The notes under the pieces are model-generated. The model saw only the letters and a list, made by a program, of their open reading frames with translations, had not been told where the DNA came from and ran no database searches. The translations under genes were made by a program, and so were the position numbers. Below, one piece after another: positions 16,594 through 23,910 of a DNA stretch of 23,910 bases (position 1 is the stretch's first letter; every line of letters starts with the position of its first letter). Origin of the DNA: JOPF133 sp052144935 (GTDB lineage Bacteria > Acidobacteriota > Terriglobia > Bryobacterales > Bryobacteraceae); the NCBI GenBank assembly GCA_052144935.1, contig JBKQPR010000322.1, positions 1 to 23,910 of the forward strand, given 5' to 3'.

Positions 16594-16620
16594 AGGCTGC
16601 GCGTACTGTTCGCGCAGCCT
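16594..16620 (+). terminator. Perfect hairpin after the receptor gene
   Basis: AGGCTGCGCG and CGCGCAGCCT form a perfect 10-base-pair stem with a seven-base loop (TACTGTT), 12 bases after the receptor stop. The following bases (GCTCCTTCG) are not a T-run, so it may be a weak intrinsic terminator or a 3'-end-protecting hairpin. Confidence 0.6.
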
Positions 16621-16806
16621 GCTCCTTCGTTGAAAGGGGATCTATATCGCCCAGGCGTCTCCTTCCGGCGTTCGCCGTGCTTCGAAGCTTTCAACGTTCT
16701 CAAACCGAACTGAGGGATGCCGAACGTGAACATTCTTTCCGGAGCGGCGCGGCTTGCAGGCAGCCGGCCCATTGGCCGCTTAAGCGGGATACCTATAGGA
16801 CGAATC

Positions 16807-18864
16807 ATGTCCAGTAAGTCACCGCCGGTGGTGTTAATCGCCGTGGTTCTGACCGCCGCTGCTGGCGCCCAACCGCGGATCGCCGTCACAATCGATGCAG
16901 GCAAGACCCGCGCTCTTATCTCTCCTTACATCTATGGGCAATTCATCGAGCATATTGGCGATCTGGTCAATCGCAGTCTGTGGGCCGAGATGCTCGATGA
17001 CCGCAAGTTTTATTACGCCGTCAACTCGGAAAATCCGGCGCCGCCGCCGGCGGCACGTGGTCCGATGCGAGGTCGCGCCCCGAACCGCTGGCGGCCCATC
17101 GGTCCCGATTCGGCGGTCGTGATGGACCGAGACCATCCCTATGTGGGAAAGCAGACTCCGCTCATCAAGCTCGCCGGCGCGGAACCGTGCGGCATTGAGC
17201 AGGCTGGCCTGGCGTTGCGCAAGTCCAGGAGTTACTTGGGGCGCATCGTCTTAGCCGGCGAACCGGGCATCCCGGTTATGGTCAGCCTGGTGTGGGGCTC
17301 GGGTCCAGACGATCGACAGACAGTGCGACTTACCGGCCTGAATTCCACTTACAGTAAGTTCCCTCTGCGGTTCACGGCCGAAGGCGATGCCGACAATGGA
17401 CGCATCGAAATTGCCGCCGCGGGCAACGGAACGTTCCATATCGGCGCCGTATCTCTCATGCCGGCCGACAACATTCGCGGCTTCCGGCGCGATACCACGG
17501 GCCTCTTGAAGCAACTCCGTTCCGGCATGTACCGTTTTCCAGGAGGCAATTTCCTCTCCGCGCACGAATGGCGCGACGCTATCGGCGATCCGGACAAGAG
17601 GCCTCCGCGATGGGACCCGGTCTGGTCGGCCTTGCAGCCCAACGATGTTGGCGCCGACGAGTTTCTGACGCTGTGCGAGCTTCTGGGTGTGGACGCGTTC
17701 ATTAGCGTCAACGCCGGATTCGGAGATGCTCATTCGGCTGCCGGCCTGGTGGAATACGTGAACGGCGCCGCCGACACACCCATGGGCAAGCTGCGCGCCG
17801 CCAACGGCCACCCTGCTCCGTACCACGTGAAGTGGTGGGGCATCGGCAACGAGATGTACGGGCCCTGGCAGTTCGGCCACATGGTTCTCAAGCAGTACGT
17901 CATCAAGCACAATATGTTCGCCGAGGCGATGCGCGCGGTGGACCCCACCATCACCCTCCTGGGGACGGGCGCAACGCCGGACGAGATGACGGTGAACGGT
18001 CTTTCGCCGGGCCTGACCGGCAAAGTGGCGGGCGATTATGGCTCGGATGCCGACTGGACCGGCGGATTGATCGCCAACTGCCTCGACAACATCGACGTGA
18101 TGTCGGAGCACTGGTACAGCTATGCCAACGAGCGATTCGATCTCGCGCAGAACAAGCGCGTGGCCGTCGAGATGCCCTTGGTCGAAGCCTGCTACTGGCC
18201 GGCCAACCGCGTGCGCAACAAGGTAGAGGCGTATGAAGAGTATGCGCGGCAATATCCGGATCTCAAAAACAAGCATCTCGAAATTGCCATCGACGAGTGG
18301 GCGCTGACCCGCCTGCCTGCTAACCTGAAACAAACGCTGGCGAACGCCCTAGTACTGCACGAGATGTTCCGGCACACCGATTTGATCCGCATGGCCGGCC
18401 ACACCATGGGGACGTCGTCGATTGAGTACAATGCGACCGAGGCGGCATTGAATACCACCGGTCTGCTGTTTCAGCTTTACCGCGATCACTTCGGGACCGT
18501 GCCGGTGGAGGTCGCCGGCAACTCGCCCCCGCCGCCGCCGAAGTATCCGGTCGGCGGAGACCAGCCGCACGTGAACGCGGGCAGCCCCACTTTCCCGCTC
18601 GATGTGAGCGCGGCTCTCACGAGCGACGGTAAGGTCCTGACCGTAGCCGTGGTCAATCCGGCCGAATCGGGTCAGCAACTGGATCTTTCCATCACCGGCA
18701 TGGAGCTTCGGGGCCAGGGCCGCCATTGGCGCCTGACAGGTCCGACAATCGATTCAATCACCGGACTGAGCCGGCACGAAGTTCAGGTTACGGAGATGTT
18801 CTTGGGCGAGACGCCGAAGACGCTTGCAGCTCGCGCCCATCAGCATCGACCTATACGAGTTTGA
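16807..18864 (+). CDS. GH51 alpha-L-arabinofuranosidase, exported
   Basis: A 685-residue enzyme. The start was set at ATG 16807 (AGGA six bases upstream, then signal peptide SPPVVLIAVVLTAAAGAQP); an in-frame ATG at 16717 lacks these. It shows the GH51 opening (ISPYIYGQFIEHIGDLVNRS), a non-catalytic beta insert (about 90-225), FPGGNFLSAHEW, the acid/base Glu349 (WGIGNEMYG) and the nucleophile Glu497 (IAIDEWAL), followed by the C-terminal beta-domain. Known function: release of terminal arabinofuranose from arabinan and arabinoxylan. Proline-rich stretches occur at about residue 80 and residues 575-585. It heads a three-gene operon, with 36 bases to the dehydratase. Confidence 0.92.
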   Translation: MSSKSPPVVLIAVVLTAAAGAQPRIAVTIDAGKTRALISPYIYGQFIEHIGDLVNRSLWAEMLDDRKFYYAVNSENPAPPPAARGPMRGRAPNRWRPIGPDSAVVMDRDHPYVGKQTPLIKLAGAEPCGIEQAGLALRKSRSYLGRIVLAGEPGIPVMVSLVWGSGPDDRQTVRLTGLNSTYSKFPLRFTAEGDADNGRIEIAAAGNGTFHIGAVSLMPADNIRGFRRDTTGLLKQLRSGMYRFPGGNFLSAHEWRDAIGDPDKRPPRWDPVWSALQPNDVGADEFLTLCELLGVDAFISVNAGFGDAHSAAGLVEYVNGAADTPMGKLRAANGHPAPYHVKWWGIGNEMYGPWQFGHMVLKQYVIKHNMFAEAMRAVDPTITLLGTGATPDEMTVNGLSPGLTGKVAGDYGSDADWTGGLIANCLDNIDVMSEHWYSYANERFDLAQNKRVAVEMPLVEACYWPANRVRNKVEAYEEYARQYPDLKNKHLEIAIDEWALTRLPANLKQTLANALVLHEMFRHTDLIRMAGHTMGTSSIEYNATEAALNTTGLLFQLYRDHFGTVPVEVAGNSPPPPPKYPVGGDQPHVNAGSPTFPLDVSAALTSDGKVLTVAVVNPAESGQQLDLSITGMELRGQGRHWRLTGPTIDSITGLSRHEVQVTEMFLGETPKTLAARAHQHRPIRV

Positions 18865-18900
18865 GAAACGCTAGGCGGGTTACCGGGAAGAAGCGCTCGG

Positions 18901-20196
18901 ATGGAGCAAAGCATGGAACGACCGAATCGCAGAAGTTTGTTAAAGGGCGGGCTGTTTTCGATTGCCGGCATGGCGGGACTGCCATCGCTCCGCGCCGCCG
19001 TCGAGCATGCGGCCAATGAGTATCGCCGCCCCAAGTTAAAAATTACGGACGTCCGCACCGCCGAAGTGCGTGTGCACGGCTATCAGGTGCACGTTCGCGT
19101 GTACACCGATCAGGGCGTCATCGGCCAGGGTGAATCTACCGATGCCGCCACGGGCAACGTGCCGCTCATCCGATCGTTCGGGCGGATGTTGATCGGCCAG
19201 GATCCGCTGAATATCGAGGCGGCCTTCGAACGCATCCGCACATCGGGCGTGTTCGGCGGCGCGCAGGCCGGTCAGTACGTCACGGCGATGACGGCCGTCG
19301 AAATCGCGCTGTGGGATATCGCCGGGAAAGCGCTCGGGCTGCCGGTGTACCAGTTGATGGGCGGCAAGGTGCGCGATGGCGTGCGAATCTACTGCGATTC
19401 CGGCGCGAGGGAGATGATTCCGGGCGACGAGCGATCCAAGGCGCGGATCAAGCAGATCCAGGAGATGGGTTTCTCCGCCGCTAAGATCGATATCGATGAC
19501 GCCACGGATCCCTCGCGGTTCGATCGCGTGAATTGGACCGCGAACAACAGCGAGATCAGCCACATGGTGGCCAAGGTGGCTTTCACGCGGGAAAACTACC
19601 CCAAGGATTTCAGTCTGGCCGTCGACATGCACGCGCGCTACGATGCCACCACGGGTAAGCGCGTGGCCAGGGAACTCGAGCCGTTCAAGCTGATGTGGCT
19701 CGAAGAACCGGTGCCCGCGGAGAATATCGATGCCATGCGTGAAGTGCGCGAATCTACGAGCACCCCCATCTGCTGCGGCGAGAACCTCTATATGCGCTGG
19801 GGATTCCGCGAGGTGCTGGAGAAGCGCGCGGCCGACATCATCATGCCCGACTTCCAGAAATGCGGCGGGCTGCTGGAGGCGCGCAAAATCGCCGACATGG
19901 CGCATACGTATTATGTACCGGTGGCGCCGCACGCTGTGACCTCGCCCATAGGCATGATGGCGACGGCGCATGTCTGTGCGGTGATTCCAAACTTCCTGGT
20001 GCAGGAGTGGCATTGGATCGATTCGCCGGATCTGTGGAAGAACTGGGTGAAGGAAGGCGAGATCATTCAGAAAGGTTTTATCAATATGCTGGAGCGGCCC
20101 GGCCTTGGGGTGGAGATGAATGACGATGGCGCGCGCAAAGCGCAGGTCCCCGGGACCCCGTGGTTCGAGCCGATGGCGACTCCGAGGAGAGGATGA
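18901..20196 (+). CDS. Tat-exported mandelate racemase/muconate lactonizing-type dehydratase
   Basis: A 431-residue enolase-superfamily protein with a twin-arginine signal (NRRSLLKGGLFSIAGMAG). ATG 18913 is an alternative start with GGAG closer to ideal spacing. All expected active-site groups are present: the lysine motif AAKIDID, Asp242 and His244 (DMHARY), Glu268/269 (WLEEPVPAE), Glu294 (CGENL) and His344 (APHAVTSPIG). This fits acid-sugar dehydratases; the precise substrate is open. It is closely related to the broken gene at the window start. It lies between the GH51 enzyme and the RraA-like gene, whose ATG overlaps its stop by four bases, which argues that its product is the RraA substrate or feeds it. 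Confidence 0.88.
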   Translation: MEQSMERPNRRSLLKGGLFSIAGMAGLPSLRAAVEHAANEYRRPKLKITDVRTAEVRVHGYQVHVRVYTDQGVIGQGESTDAATGNVPLIRSFGRMLIGQDPLNIEAAFERIRTSGVFGGAQAGQYVTAMTAVEIALWDIAGKALGLPVYQLMGGKVRDGVRIYCDSGAREMIPGDERSKARIKQIQEMGFSAAKIDIDDATDPSRFDRVNWTANNSEISHMVAKVAFTRENYPKDFSLAVDMHARYDATTGKRVARELEPFKLMWLEEPVPAENIDAMREVRESTSTPICCGENLYMRWGFREVLEKRAADIIMPDFQKCGGLLEARKIADMAHTYYVPVAPHAVTSPIGMMATAHVCAVIPNFLVQEWHWIDSPDLWKNWVKEGEIIQKGFINMLERPGLGVEMNDDGARKAQVPGTPWFEPMATPRRG

Positions 20197-21167
20197 CGAT
20201 GCGAGTATCGACGCTCTGTGTGGCCGCACTGTGCGCGGCCTCGGCCCTGGCGCAGCCGGGAGTCCTGACGAAGGAGGTGCTCATTCAGTACACGCCCGAG
20301 TGGAAGGGCGAGCGTTTCGCCGACGGTCGCCCAAAGGTTCCGGACGGCATCCTGAAACGCATGAAATCGGTGACGCTTGAAGAAGCGTGGGCCGAATTGC
20401 GTTCCGCCGGCTTCAACTACGAATACGAAGACGGCTGGTATACCATCCATCCCGATAAGGTGCTGGTGGGCCGGGCGCTGACGGCGCAGTGGCTGCCCGG
20501 CCGCCCGGACATCCAGAGGGTGATCGAGGAACAGGGCAAGAAAGACGGCCGCATCGGCGGAACGAATGCCTGGCCCGTCGATATGCTGCAACCCGGCGAT
20601 GTCTACGTGTGCGACCACTTCGGCCTGAAGCAGGACGGGCCGTCCATCGGCGATAACGTCGGGAACGCGATTTACGCGAAGAGCCACAACGGAATCGTCT
20701 ACGACGGCGCCGTGCGCGACATCAACGGGCTGCGGGAACTGGAGGACTTCACGTCTTTCGTGCGCTACTACGACCCATCGCACCACTTCGGAATGCTGGG
20801 CGCCGGCGGGCGGGGAAATCCAATGGGCGCCCGTCTCAATTCGACCATGATCGGCATCAACATTCCGATTCGCATCGGCAAAGCCACGGTAATGCCCGGC
20901 GACGTGGTGCTGGGCCGCGATGGCGGTGTCATCTTCATCCCGCCGCAACTGGCCGAGCGCGTGGTGCAATATTCGGAGATTACGCACCTGCGCGACATGT
21001 TCGGCCACCAACGGCTGCGCGAAGGCAAATACACCGCGGGCCAGATCGATGCCGCCTGGAGCGCGCCCATTGAGGCGGACTTCACCGGGTGGCTTCGGGA
21101 GAACATCGATAAGCTGCCGGTCGCGCGAGAGCAGGTCGAGGAGATTCTCAAGGGGCGGCAGAGGTGA
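20193..21167 (+). CDS. Exported RraA-family protein (HMG/oxalocitramalate-aldolase-like)
   Basis: A 324-residue protein. ATG 20193 overlaps the dehydratase stop (ATGA); ATG 20199 is a close alternative. A signal peptide follows (MRVSTLCVAALCAASALAQ). The RraA fold is marked by DNVGNAIYAKSHNGIVYDG, the substrate/metal motif GAVRDINGL with Arg175-Asp176, and PGDVVLGRDGGVIFIPP. Known of the family: either RNase E inhibitors or divalent-metal aldolases that cleave 4-hydroxy-4-methyl-2-oxoglutarate and similar 2-oxo acids to pyruvate. The conserved Arg-Asp and the coupling to a dehydratase favour an aldolase or decarboxylase. An exported RraA is unusual. The N-terminal 75 residues are an extension over typical RraA. 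Confidence 0.82.
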   Translation: MTMRVSTLCVAALCAASALAQPGVLTKEVLIQYTPEWKGERFADGRPKVPDGILKRMKSVTLEEAWAELRSAGFNYEYEDGWYTIHPDKVLVGRALTAQWLPGRPDIQRVIEEQGKKDGRIGGTNAWPVDMLQPGDVYVCDHFGLKQDGPSIGDNVGNAIYAKSHNGIVYDGAVRDINGLRELEDFTSFVRYYDPSHHFGMLGAGGRGNPMGARLNSTMIGINIPIRIGKATVMPGDVVLGRDGGVIFIPPQLAERVVQYSEITHLRDMFGHQRLREGKYTAGQIDAAWSAPIEADFTGWLRENIDKLPVAREQVEEILKGRQR

Positions 21168-21173
21168 GCGGTT

Positions 21174-21257
21174 GCCTTACTCAGCCGTGAGGCGAACGGG
21201 CTGGTCGTCACACTCCCGAGGACGAAGCCGAATGAGTATGTGTACGTTCTGAGGATC
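21174..21257 (+). pseudogene. Probable C-terminal remnant of a GH29-like alpha-L-fucosidase
   Basis: Directly after the RraA stop, one plus frame reads ANGLVVTLPRTKPNEYVYVL followed by RITP. That is the typical last strand pattern of family GH29 fucosidases (a GL.VTLP..KP.....LKI motif). There is no start, and no upstream part is present because RraA ends immediately before it. The frame runs on into the broken carboxylesterase without its own stop. It is interpreted as the end of a deleted fucosidase gene. Confidence 0.35.
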
Positions 21258-21301
21258 ACCCCAAACGTGCATGATGGCGCAAGGGCGAGGAGGTCGCGGA
21301 T

Positions 21302-21745
21302 ATGCGCAAGCTGTTCCTGGCAACACTGCTCTTGGCCGGTATTTCCGCCGCTGCAAGCGCGAACGTCGACGGTGGTTTGTTTGGAAGGCACATCGGAAGA
21401 CGGGCTGACTGTCTATCGCGGGATACCGTTCGCCGCGCCGCCGGTGGGCGATCTGCGCTGGCGGGCGCCTGAGGCGGCTGCGAAGTGGGATGGAGTGAAG
21501 CACGCCGACAAATTCGCTCCGGAGTGTAAGGCAGGCAAGCGGCCGAGGCGCTGTAATGAGCGAGGACTGCCTTTACCTCAACGTATGGACGCCTGCGAAA
21601 TCTGCGAATGAGCGCATCCCCGTGCTGGTGTGGATCTACGGAGGCGGCTTCGCCGCCGGCGCTACGTCCTTCCCACCTACAGCGGCGAGAAACTCGCGAG
21701 CCGCGGCGTCGTCTTGGGTATCTTCTCAGTGTTTCGGGGAGATCA
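21302..21745 (+). pseudogene. Carboxylesterase type B, frameshifted and truncated
   Basis: GAGGAGG precedes ATG 21302 and a good signal peptide (MRKLFLATLLLAGISAAASA). The mature protein then continues in other frames: DGLTVYRGIPFAAPPVGDL (about 21400-21460), SEDCLYLNVWTPAKSANERI and VLVWIYGGGFAAGATS (21556-21670), then PTYSGEKLASRGVVLGIFSV (21672-21735). Three frame changes are therefore needed. The sequence breaks off before the GESAG nucleophile elbow, where transposon-derived DNA begins. The gene is clearly non-functional as given. It probably once belonged to the plus operon of the arabinose locus. Confidence 0.82.
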
Positions 21746-22182
21746 TGAGGATTCCCAGGAGGAGCCGAGTTGGAGATCGTTCGCCCGTTGCTGAATGAGC
21801 TCCGCCAGAGAGGGCATTTTGCGGGCACCACCGATGCGGTCGCGCAGGTAGTGGAAGAAGTTCACTCCCAGCTTCTTGGCCGTGCCGAGGAGGGTCTGAA
21901 AGGTGTCCCACGCTTTGGCCCCTTGCGGCGACCGGGGCCCATAGCTCACCACCCGCTTGCGCACCCGCCCGCGGGCTCCTAACTCGGCCGGGTTGTTGTG
22001 CAAGGGGGTCTCGGGATGCCGCAGCACCATCAGCAACGGTCCTTTGTTCGCCTGGGTCTTGGCGATGCGTTGGTCCAACGCATCATAGCCGGTCACGGTG
22101 GAGAACAACTCATCGAAGGCGCCGCTCAACCGCATCGCCTCCTCAGCGCTGGGCTGCTGCCGCGTGGCCTGATTGTGCGTAG
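21743..22182 (-). mobile_element. Transposase C-terminal fragment (IS66-like)
   Basis: About 145 residues match the end of a transposase: LFSTVTGYDALDQRIAKTQA, LLMVLRHPETPLHNNPAELG, RVRKRVVSYGPRSPQGAKAW, DTFQTLLGTAKKLGVNFFHY, then LRDRI. The HNN..E pattern and the closing helix resemble IS66-type DDE transposases. The N-terminal domains and most of the catalytic core are missing. No terminal inverted repeats were found by eye. Its 3' end meets the truncated carboxylesterase. Confidence 0.72.
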
Positions 22183-22542
22183 GTTCCAGTGTAGGGTCGT
22201 TCCACCGCGGGAGCGGGTCATGTTGTGCCAGAAGAACCAGGAGTGCAGCGCCGGCCTCCTCATCGAACAACGTGTGGATGAAACGGTAGGCTCGGTTGAC
22301 GACATCGATCATCAACTGCTTCATCTCGTCGTCGTTGAGGCGCGATACGTTCGGCCAAGGAATGGTGCCGTAGGGGCTGCTGACCGTGACATCCGAGTAG
22401 TCCCCGGAGGCAGAAGATGGCGAGATGCCCGCATGCAGGTCCTCCAACCGGGAATTGCGAAAGCACTGCAGGGCCATGTAACTTTGCCAGCCGCTTCTGC
22501 AGCACGGGGTCAGTGATGAATGCGCGGACTTCATCACAGGCG
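22183..22542 (-). pseudogene. Remnant of a small conserved protein fused in frame to the transposase tail
   Basis: The first half of the same minus ORF reads FRNSRLEDLHAGISPSSASG, DYSDVTVSSPYGTIPWPNVS, RLNDDEMKQLMIDVVNRAYR and ends PRWNDPTLEP. This looks like a complete small conserved protein rather than transposase. Its likely N-terminus (ITDPVLQKRLAK) is in another frame just upstream (around 22530-22490), so one frameshift is needed. It is then joined in frame to the transposase fragment. I recall similar small proteins of unknown function but cannot name the family. Confidence 0.5.
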
Positions 22543-22543
22543 C

Positions 22544-23704
22544 TTAGCCGGCTCTCCCTGGCTGCAGGGCAGGCGCGCGAGGCGCCAATGGGTCCTTCCA
22601 CTTGATTTCGTTGTCGAAATTCGGACTCATCTTGTAGGTTCGCTTGACAGACGCGATGGTTTCACCGCGCACGTCGATCTTGCCCAGATCGTAGTTGCCG
22701 AGACCCACCGCGGCGCAGTACTGGAGATACCCGATCCAGGTGGGGTCGACGCCCGCGGCCTCCACTGCCACGCGGTCGACCGCCACGAAATCCCTGGAAG
22801 CGATGGCAATGCGGTGTGGAACCGCGTCGCCACGAATCGGACCGGCGCCCTCCATGCCCTCGTAGCCGTCCAACACCGCCAAACCCCAATTAGGCGAAAG
22901 CCTCTGCGACACCATCATTATGTTGATGTTGTGCTGCTGATAGCCGCGGACGTGGATCCTCCGCTTGTCGCTCCATGCCGGGGTTTCTTTGGGCACACTG
23001 CGCAGCGCCGAGCCCATCGCCATGTTCTTCACGGCGGCGGTGAAAATCATCGACTCGTGAGTCTTCGGTATGGCCGCGCAGATGATGAATGCGTCCGGAT
23101 CGACCAACCGAGCGGCGATCCGGCACGGCGTGAGGTGGACATCGCTGTCGATGGTCTGCGTCAGAACGTACTTGCCTTCCACGTTGAAATCGACCAGGCT
23201 CACCTTCTGTGAGCGGAATTGGGAAACAACCTGGTTGTACTTGAAGTTGTCAAAGGCGGCCGTTGGGTCACCTGACGAATCGGCGATCACAACAGGCCCT
23301 TTGAAGCGCGGGCCGAGATAATCCAGAATGCCGCGGAGGGCGTCTGGATGGGTCGCGGCGAGTTGAACCTCGGAGCTCGTAGTGTTGACCTTGATGAGCG
23401 CGTACTTCTTGCCCTTCAGCGCAGGCTGGATCTCGGCATCAATGGCCATGAGCGAGTCGTGAATCATCTTCCGGCGGTCCTCGCCGCGAACCAGACTCAC
23501 GGTCGAACGATAATCCACAGGATTCATTGGCTTTACCGGCACTGTGAACGGTTCAGGGGCCGGCGGCCCACCTCCCCGTCCGCGTCCCGCTCCGGGTCCC
23601 GCTGCGGGCGGTTGTTGGGCAGACAAGAGGGCGCCGCCTGGGCAAACCAGCGCCCCGGCCCCAGTAAATTTCAGCAAACTTCGGCGTGAAAATAGACTTT
23701 GCAT
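22544..23704 (-). CDS. Tat-exported DUF362-domain protein
   Basis: A 386-residue protein with a twin-arginine signal (FSRRSLLKFTGAGALV), then a Gly/Pro/Arg-rich linker (about 35-50). The DUF362 domain follows (ALIKVNTTSSEVQLAATHPD, GPVVIADSSGD, FIICAAIPKTHESMIFTAAV, KNMAMG, GLAVLDGYEGMEGAGP). Known of the family: uncharacterised, sometimes fused to ferredoxin domains; no Cys clusters for Fe-S binding are seen here. The C-terminus ends two bases before the transposon debris and may be trimmed, though the domain looks complete. It has its own promoter and no operon partner within the window. Confidence 0.85.
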   Translation of the reverse strand: MQSLFSRRSLLKFTGAGALVCPGGALLSAQQPPAAGPGAGRGRGGGPPAPEPFTVPVKPMNPVDYRSTVSLVRGEDRRKMIHDSLMAIDAEIQPALKGKKYALIKVNTTSSEVQLAATHPDALRGILDYLGPRFKGPVVIADSSGDPTAAFDNFKYNQVVSQFRSQKVSLVDFNVEGKYVLTQTIDSDVHLTPCRIAARLVDPDAFIICAAIPKTHESMIFTAAVKNMAMGSALRSVPKETPAWSDKRRIHVRGYQQHNINIMMVSQRLSPNWGLAVLDGYEGMEGAGPIRGDAVPHRIAIASRDFVAVDRVAVEAAGVDPTWIGYLQYCAAVGLGNYDLGKIDVRGETIASVKRTYKMSPNFDNEIKWKDPLAPRAPALQPGRAG

Positions 23705-23729
23705 ATGTCAAATACCCTAATAGTCCCGT

Positions 23730-23758
23730 AGCATATTTCATCGCGTGTAAATTGTCAA
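23730..23758 (-). promoter_or_regulatory. Sigma70-type promoter of the DUF362 gene
   Basis: On the minus strand TTGACA (23758-23753), a spacer of exactly 17 bases, and TATGCT (23735-23730) match the housekeeping consensus. The expected start of transcription is about 20 bases upstream of ATG 23704, leaving a very short leader. Confidence 0.75.
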
Positions 23759-23828
23759 AGAGACTGGGTGCAAGGGGTGTACATCACCAGAATGGAGCTT
23801 TTGCCAAACGGCTCTATTCTGAATCCCT

Positions 23829-23853
23829 TCTTACGGCTAGTATTGCCGTAAGA
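23829..23853 (+). promoter_or_regulatory. Perfect inverted repeat ahead of the last gene, possible operator
   Basis: TCTTACGGC and GCCGTAAGA are exact reverse complements separated by seven bases (TAGTATT). The right arm ends seven bases before ATG 23861 and overlaps an AT-rich stretch (GATATATTC). The size and position suit a dimeric repressor site; a leader hairpin is the alternative. Confidence 0.5.
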
Positions 23854-23860
23854 TATATTC

Positions 23861-23910
23861 ATGGCCACTTCTATTCCTCCCGCCGCTCCGCCTCAAGTCC
23901 GCCAACTCGC
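23861..23910 (+). CDS. 5' end of a gene running off the window
   Basis: ATG 23861 opens a frame, MATSIPPAAPPQVRQL, that continues past the end. Only 16 codons are visible, so no family can be named. There is no strong Shine-Dalgarno sequence, and the perfect inverted repeat lies directly upstream. Confidence 0.4.
   Translation, partial: MATSIPPAAPPQVRQL

Noticed and set aside
18865..18900. Separate promoter for the dehydratase
   Set aside because: The 36-base gap after GH51 shows no -35/-10 pair; co-transcription is the simpler reading.
19036..20229. 397-residue open frame on the minus strand
   Set aside because: It is antisense to the intact dehydratase, which has all catalytic motifs. 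The shadow shows His/Arg-rich composition and no family signature.

Overview
The window looks like chromosomal DNA of a GC-rich Gram-negative bacterium, most likely an acidobacterium of the Bryobacterales/Solibacter type. This is an inference from gene content: an Oar-like TonB receptor with a carboxypeptidase-regulatory-like N-terminus, a membrane regulator with malectin domains, many Tat-exported enolase-superfamily proteins, and exported proteins with Gly/Pro/Arg-rich inserts. No rRNA, tRNA or CRISPR array was seen.

Layout. 1-390: broken remnant of a Tat-exported enolase-superfamily gene. 491-2740: membrane glycosyltransferase-like protein with a 35-residue TPR tract. 8846 down to 2845 (minus strand): a compact operon of a divergent, probably non-catalytic enolase paralogue, a galactonate-dehydratase-like enzyme, a GH43 arabinanase-like enzyme, a small beta-sandwich protein, a tiny frameshifted ORF and a CE1 esterase. 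Most junctions are 4-base ATGA overlaps. 8847-9431: control region with two divergent promoters. 9432-10691: a second CE1-type esterase. 10874-12487 (minus): membrane protein with a cytoplasmic regulatory-type N-terminus and two extracytoplasmic malectin domains. 12962-16582: Oar-like TonB-dependent receptor, closed by a hairpin. 16807-21167: GH51 arabinofuranosidase, Tat-exported dehydratase and exported RraA-like protein. 21168-22542: a scar with a probable fucosidase tail, a multiply frameshifted carboxylesterase and transposon debris. 22544-23704 (minus): Tat-exported DUF362 protein with a clear sigma70-type promoter. 23861-end: start of a further gene behind a perfect inverted repeat.

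How it may work together. The centre reads as an arabinose-polymer utilisation locus. Esterases remove ester decorations, GH43 and GH51 release arabinose units, the receptor imports oligomers, and the malectin membrane protein is a candidate sugar sensor. Unusually, the acid-sugar dehydratases and the RraA-like aldolase also carry export signals, which suggests that sugar-acid dehydration and perhaps cleavage occur in the periplasm.

The strongest unexplained signal is a shared promoter architecture. Three transcription units (esterase 9432, the minus operon starting at 8846, and the receptor 12962) each carry a GCTAACNGTTAGC-like palindrome, then an AACTGTACCAAACCTA-like 16-mer at 65, 43 or 65 bases, then GATA exactly 19 bases further on. 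This argues for one dedicated regulator controlling the locus.
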